34,934 nt of DNA from Nitrospirota bacterium. Lineage in GTDB: Bacteria > Nitrospirota > Thermodesulfovibrionia > Thermodesulfovibrionales > UBA6898. The first letter of the stretch is position 1. Every line of letters begins with the position of its first letter. Location of the stretch: NCBI GenBank assembly GCA_021814065.1, contig JAKAIZ010000006.1, positions 1 through 34,934 on the forward strand, given 5' to 3'. Below are positions 33,126 to 34,934 of the stretch, in pieces. Made by a program: the position numbers and the translations under genes. The notes under the pieces were generated by a model that ran no database searches, was not told the DNA's origin, and was given only the letters and a program-made list of their open reading frames with translations.

Positions 33126-33158
33126 GAGCCGACGGCATTACGCTAATACCGTCGGCTC
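33126..33158. repeat. Strong palindrome between divergent genes
   Basis: GAGCCGACGG-C-ATT-ACGCT-AAT-A-CCGTCGGCTC forms a 10-bp perfect stem plus three inner pairs around a 5-base loop. There is no T-tract on either strand. It sits just behind the -35 box of the minus-strand methyltransferase promoter and upstream of the plus-strand promoter, a good place for an operator or an independent small hairpin. Confidence 0.5.
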
Positions 33159-33259
33159 TGGAGCGTGAGGCGTGAAGAGCTTACATCGCCCACTTGTAGA
33201 TCATGATCACATCATTCAGAGAAGGACAGCGGGATGCGGATCGGGGTTGATAAGCGCCC

Positions 33260-33288
33260 TTGACAACCCGGTGCAACTCATTAATAAT
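33260..33288 (+). promoter_or_regulatory. Promoter before the cyclic-nucleotide-binding gene
   Basis: A perfect TTGACA (33260-33265) and AATAAT (33283-33288) are separated by 17 bases. The predicted leader is about 95 bases long, to ATG 33392. Apart from the palindrome and the two promoters I see no gene in 33053-33391. Confidence 0.5.
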
Positions 33289-33391
33289 GAAAAAGGCGCC
33301 GCTCTTAATAAAAATAAAGATTGTCTTGTCAGCCCGGAGAATTCCCAAAACATCAATGCGGGTTGGCGAGGAGCGGAGAGGAGGAGGAACG

Positions 33392-34474
33392 ATGACGCTG
33401 CAATCGGGAGATTTGAGGAAGTACAACTACTTTTCTGGTCTTTCAGGCAGTTCGCTGGAAACCCTTTCGAAGAAGCTCAGGACAGTGAGTTTTCCCGCAG
33501 GTACTGCGATTATCGAAGAAGGGGCTGTCGGCGATTCTTTCTACTTTGTGAAAGAAGGCCGCCTCGAGGTGACGAAGAAGACTAAATCGGGCCAGACTTC
33601 AAGGCTTTCGGTAATCGGCAGCGGGCAGGCATTCGGCGAAATAGCCCTGCTGACCTGTTCAGTGCGGTCGAGTTCAGTGCGGGCGGTCACGGACGTCCTG
33701 CTTTATGAGCTGCCAAAGGCGGATTTCGAGGATGTTATTCTTCGCGAGGCCGAATTCAGGCTGATGCTCTACGATGGGGTGAAAGAGCACTCGTACTACA
33801 ACAGGATAAAAGCGCTTCAGCCGTTCGAGTTGCTCAGTCCCGACAAGATGTACGTACTAATGGCGAGGTTGGCCGAAAAGAATTACCTTCCCGGCGAAGA
33901 CATTATTGTGCAGGGAGATAAAGGAGACAGCTACTATATCATCAAGTCCGGCCGTGTTGAAGTGCTGAAGAAGAAAAAAGGCGAAGAGGGGTATCGCGAG
34001 ATCGCGGTGCTGGGAAAAGGCGACGGGTTCGGGGAAGAGGCGCTCATTCGTGATGACCCGCGAAACGCAACTTGCCGCGCAGTTGAAGAGACGACTGTTC
34101 TCGTGCTCGACAAGAAAGATTTCAACCAAATTGTGAAGTCGTCGTTCGTCGAAAATATATTCCCTGAAGAAATAGCACTCGACACCTACCTCGACGATTA
34201 TGTGATCATCGATGCCCGGATACAGCCCGAATACGAAGAAGAGCACATCCGGGGGGCAATAAATATCCCGGTCGAAATACTGCGGGAAAAGTGCTCCGGA
34301 TTCGACCGGTCGAAAAAATATATTACATACTGCCTGAATGACTCGCGGGGCATGGTAGGGGCTTTTCTCCTGAAGAGCCGCGGGTTCGACGCGAAATGTC
34401 TCCGCGGCGGTGTGAGCGGATGGGAAGGTCCTCTGGTGACCGGGGGAGACGGGGTTCACCGTCCGCAGGAATGA
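33392..34474 (+). CDS. Double cyclic-nucleotide-binding and rhodanese protein
   Basis: This 360-residue protein has two cNMP-binding (cupin-like) domains followed by a rhodanese domain and no membrane or DNA-binding part. Phosphate-binding-cassette-like motifs are FGEIALLT (from F81, with RSSSVRA) and FGEEALI (from F213, with RNATCRA). The rhodanese part has IIDARIQPEYEEEHIRGAIN and the catalytic Cys in YCLNDSRG (C314). It likely senses a nucleotide and changes sulfur-transfer or persulfide activity, but no ligand can be assigned. ATG 33392 follows GAGGAGG; the longer frame to 33260 is unlikely, as its start lies on the promoter. Monocistronic by spacing. Confidence 0.85.
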   Translation: MTLQSGDLRKYNYFSGLSGSSLETLSKKLRTVSFPAGTAIIEEGAVGDSFYFVKEGRLEVTKKTKSGQTSRLSVIGSGQAFGEIALLTCSVRSSSVRAVTDVLLYELPKADFEDVILREAEFRLMLYDGVKEHSYYNRIKALQPFELLSPDKMYVLMARLAEKNYLPGEDIIVQGDKGDSYYIIKSGRVEVLKKKKGEEGYREIAVLGKGDGFGEEALIRDDPRNATCRAVEETTVLVLDKKDFNQIVKSSFVENIFPEEIALDTYLDDYVIIDARIQPEYEEEHIRGAINIPVEILREKCSGFDRSKKYITYCLNDSRGMVGAFLLKSRGFDAKCLRGGVSGWEGPLVTGGDGVHRPQE

Positions 34475-34565
34475 CAGGATTTATTTCGCCATGTCCGCTT
34501 TCCTTGTTGTGATTATATGATGGTGCAATTTCGTGATAAAATCTGAAAAAAAAGGAGGCCTCACG

Positions 34566-34934
34566 ATGAAAAAATTTATTATCATAACGACCGCGGCATT
34601 CCTCTGTCTCACCATGACGCTGCCCGTCCTGGCGGCAGGTACCAGGGCGAAAATGGAGGAATCCATAGACGTAATGAACCAGCTCGTCTCGATCCCTGAG
34701 AAGACCATCCCGCTGGCGCTGCTCTCAAGGGCCGAGGGCATCGCGATCATTTCGGGTGTAATCAGGGCCGGCTTCATCATAGGAGGCAGGTACGCACAGG
34801 GCGTCCTTCTAAGGGCGATTACAGTATTTCTTTACACACGCTATTTTTCATTATCTGAATTTGTTTTGGGTGTAACGTTAAGGGCGTTATCCTCCAGAGA
34901 AGCTTTTTTGAAATTCCTGATCGCTTTTCCCATC
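34566..34934 (+). pseudogene. SYLF-domain lipoprotein-like gene, broken near 34811
   Basis: The frame starts at ATG 34566 after AGGAGG with a signal peptide (cleavage after LAAG region, about residue 24) and the SYLF (Ysc84/DUF500) N-terminal motif: IPLALLSRAEGIAIISGVIR and then AGFIIGGRYAQGVLL (to residue 82). Family members continue with a short loop and a conserved GSxGxQIG region; here the frame stays open to the window edge but codes for unrelated residues over DNA that also carries the end of a tatA gene on the other strand. I therefore see a truncated SYLF gene joined to foreign sequence at about 34811. A contig-end assembly error is an alternative. Confidence 0.6.
34841..34934 (-). 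CDS. tatA: Partial TatA-like protein, 3' end only
   Basis: On the minus strand the last 31 codons of a TatA/E-type gene are seen, ending in TAG 34841-34843: [20 protein letters not shown] and then a charged tail (TPKTNSDNEK). This is close to the tatA product at 11025-11243 (SAIRNFKKA...VTPKKK). The N-terminal membrane helix lies outside the window. It indicates a second TatA gene in the genome. Confidence 0.7.
   Translation of the reverse strand, partial: MGKAIRNFKKASLEDNALNVTPKTNSDNEK

Noticed and set aside
1-34934. tRNA, rRNA, CRISPR array or complete insertion sequence
   Set aside because: I found no cloverleaf, rRNA core, regularly spaced repeat array or transposase gene in the window.

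Overview
The window looks like chromosomal DNA of a Gram-negative, quinone-respiring anaerobe. Nitrospirota (Thermodesulfovibrionia-like) or a Desulfobacterota lineage fits best: there is a futalosine-type UbiA prenyltransferase beside UbiX, an Mla lipid transporter and a type II secretion operon, which imply an outer membrane, a GEMM riboswitch before a PilZ gene, and 'two-CW' cysteine proteins. No ribosomal or marker gene is present, so the assignment is inferred.

Layout: 1-2853 holds an orphan lipoprotein gene and a decayed stretch with a relic of a BTAD-type regulator. 2854-4785 (minus) is a DUF2207 membrane protein. 5030-6480 is the mqnP-ubiX pair. 6740-10812 (minus) runs 6S RNA, a structured element, rarA, rny (RNase Y) and ymdB. 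11025-12333 is tatA-alr. 12407-19387 is a tightly overlapping type II secretion operon, gspE-K-L-M-C-D, without F-J. 19576-21778 has a self-contained small-ORF unit, a radical SAM/SPASM gene and an isoprenylcysteine-methyltransferase-like gene. 21941-25096 is a 1051-residue membrane spermidine-synthase/TPR fusion. 25160-26434 (minus) is an Nramp transporter. 26566-29155 is mlaE-F-D. 29178-29597 is promoter, GEMM-I riboswitch and PilZ gene. Two paralogous two-CW genes lie tail to tail at 29634-30282. 30429-32075 is an acyl-CoA synthetase. 32165-33052 (minus) is a methyltransferase read through two in-frame TGA codons. 33392-34474 is a double cyclic-nucleotide-binding/rhodanese protein. The window ends in a SYLF gene that loses similarity part-way and, on the other strand, the 3' end of a second tatA.

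The most notable discovery is the minus-strand gene at 32165-33052. It resembles ArsM/UbiE-type (arsenite) methyltransferases. Codon 246, where homologues carry a cysteine in a C-I-G-G-A context, is TGA, followed at the proper distance by a 6-bp hairpin with a GGUCC loop, very like the bacterial SECIS of E. coli fdhF. Codon 14 is also TGA, again followed by a hairpin with GG in the loop, and no ATG, GTG or TTG exists between it and codon 124. A promoter and a strong Shine-Dalgarno before a TTG codon frame the whole reading frame. It is best explained as a selenoprotein, possibly with two selenocysteines, rather than a pseudogene.

Other points of interest are a 6S RNA next to rarA with a second long-range-paired element between them, a palindromic repeat that has become the N-terminus of GspK, a 34-37-codon ORF with its own promoter and terminator before a radical SAM gene, and five 34-residue repeats in MlaD.
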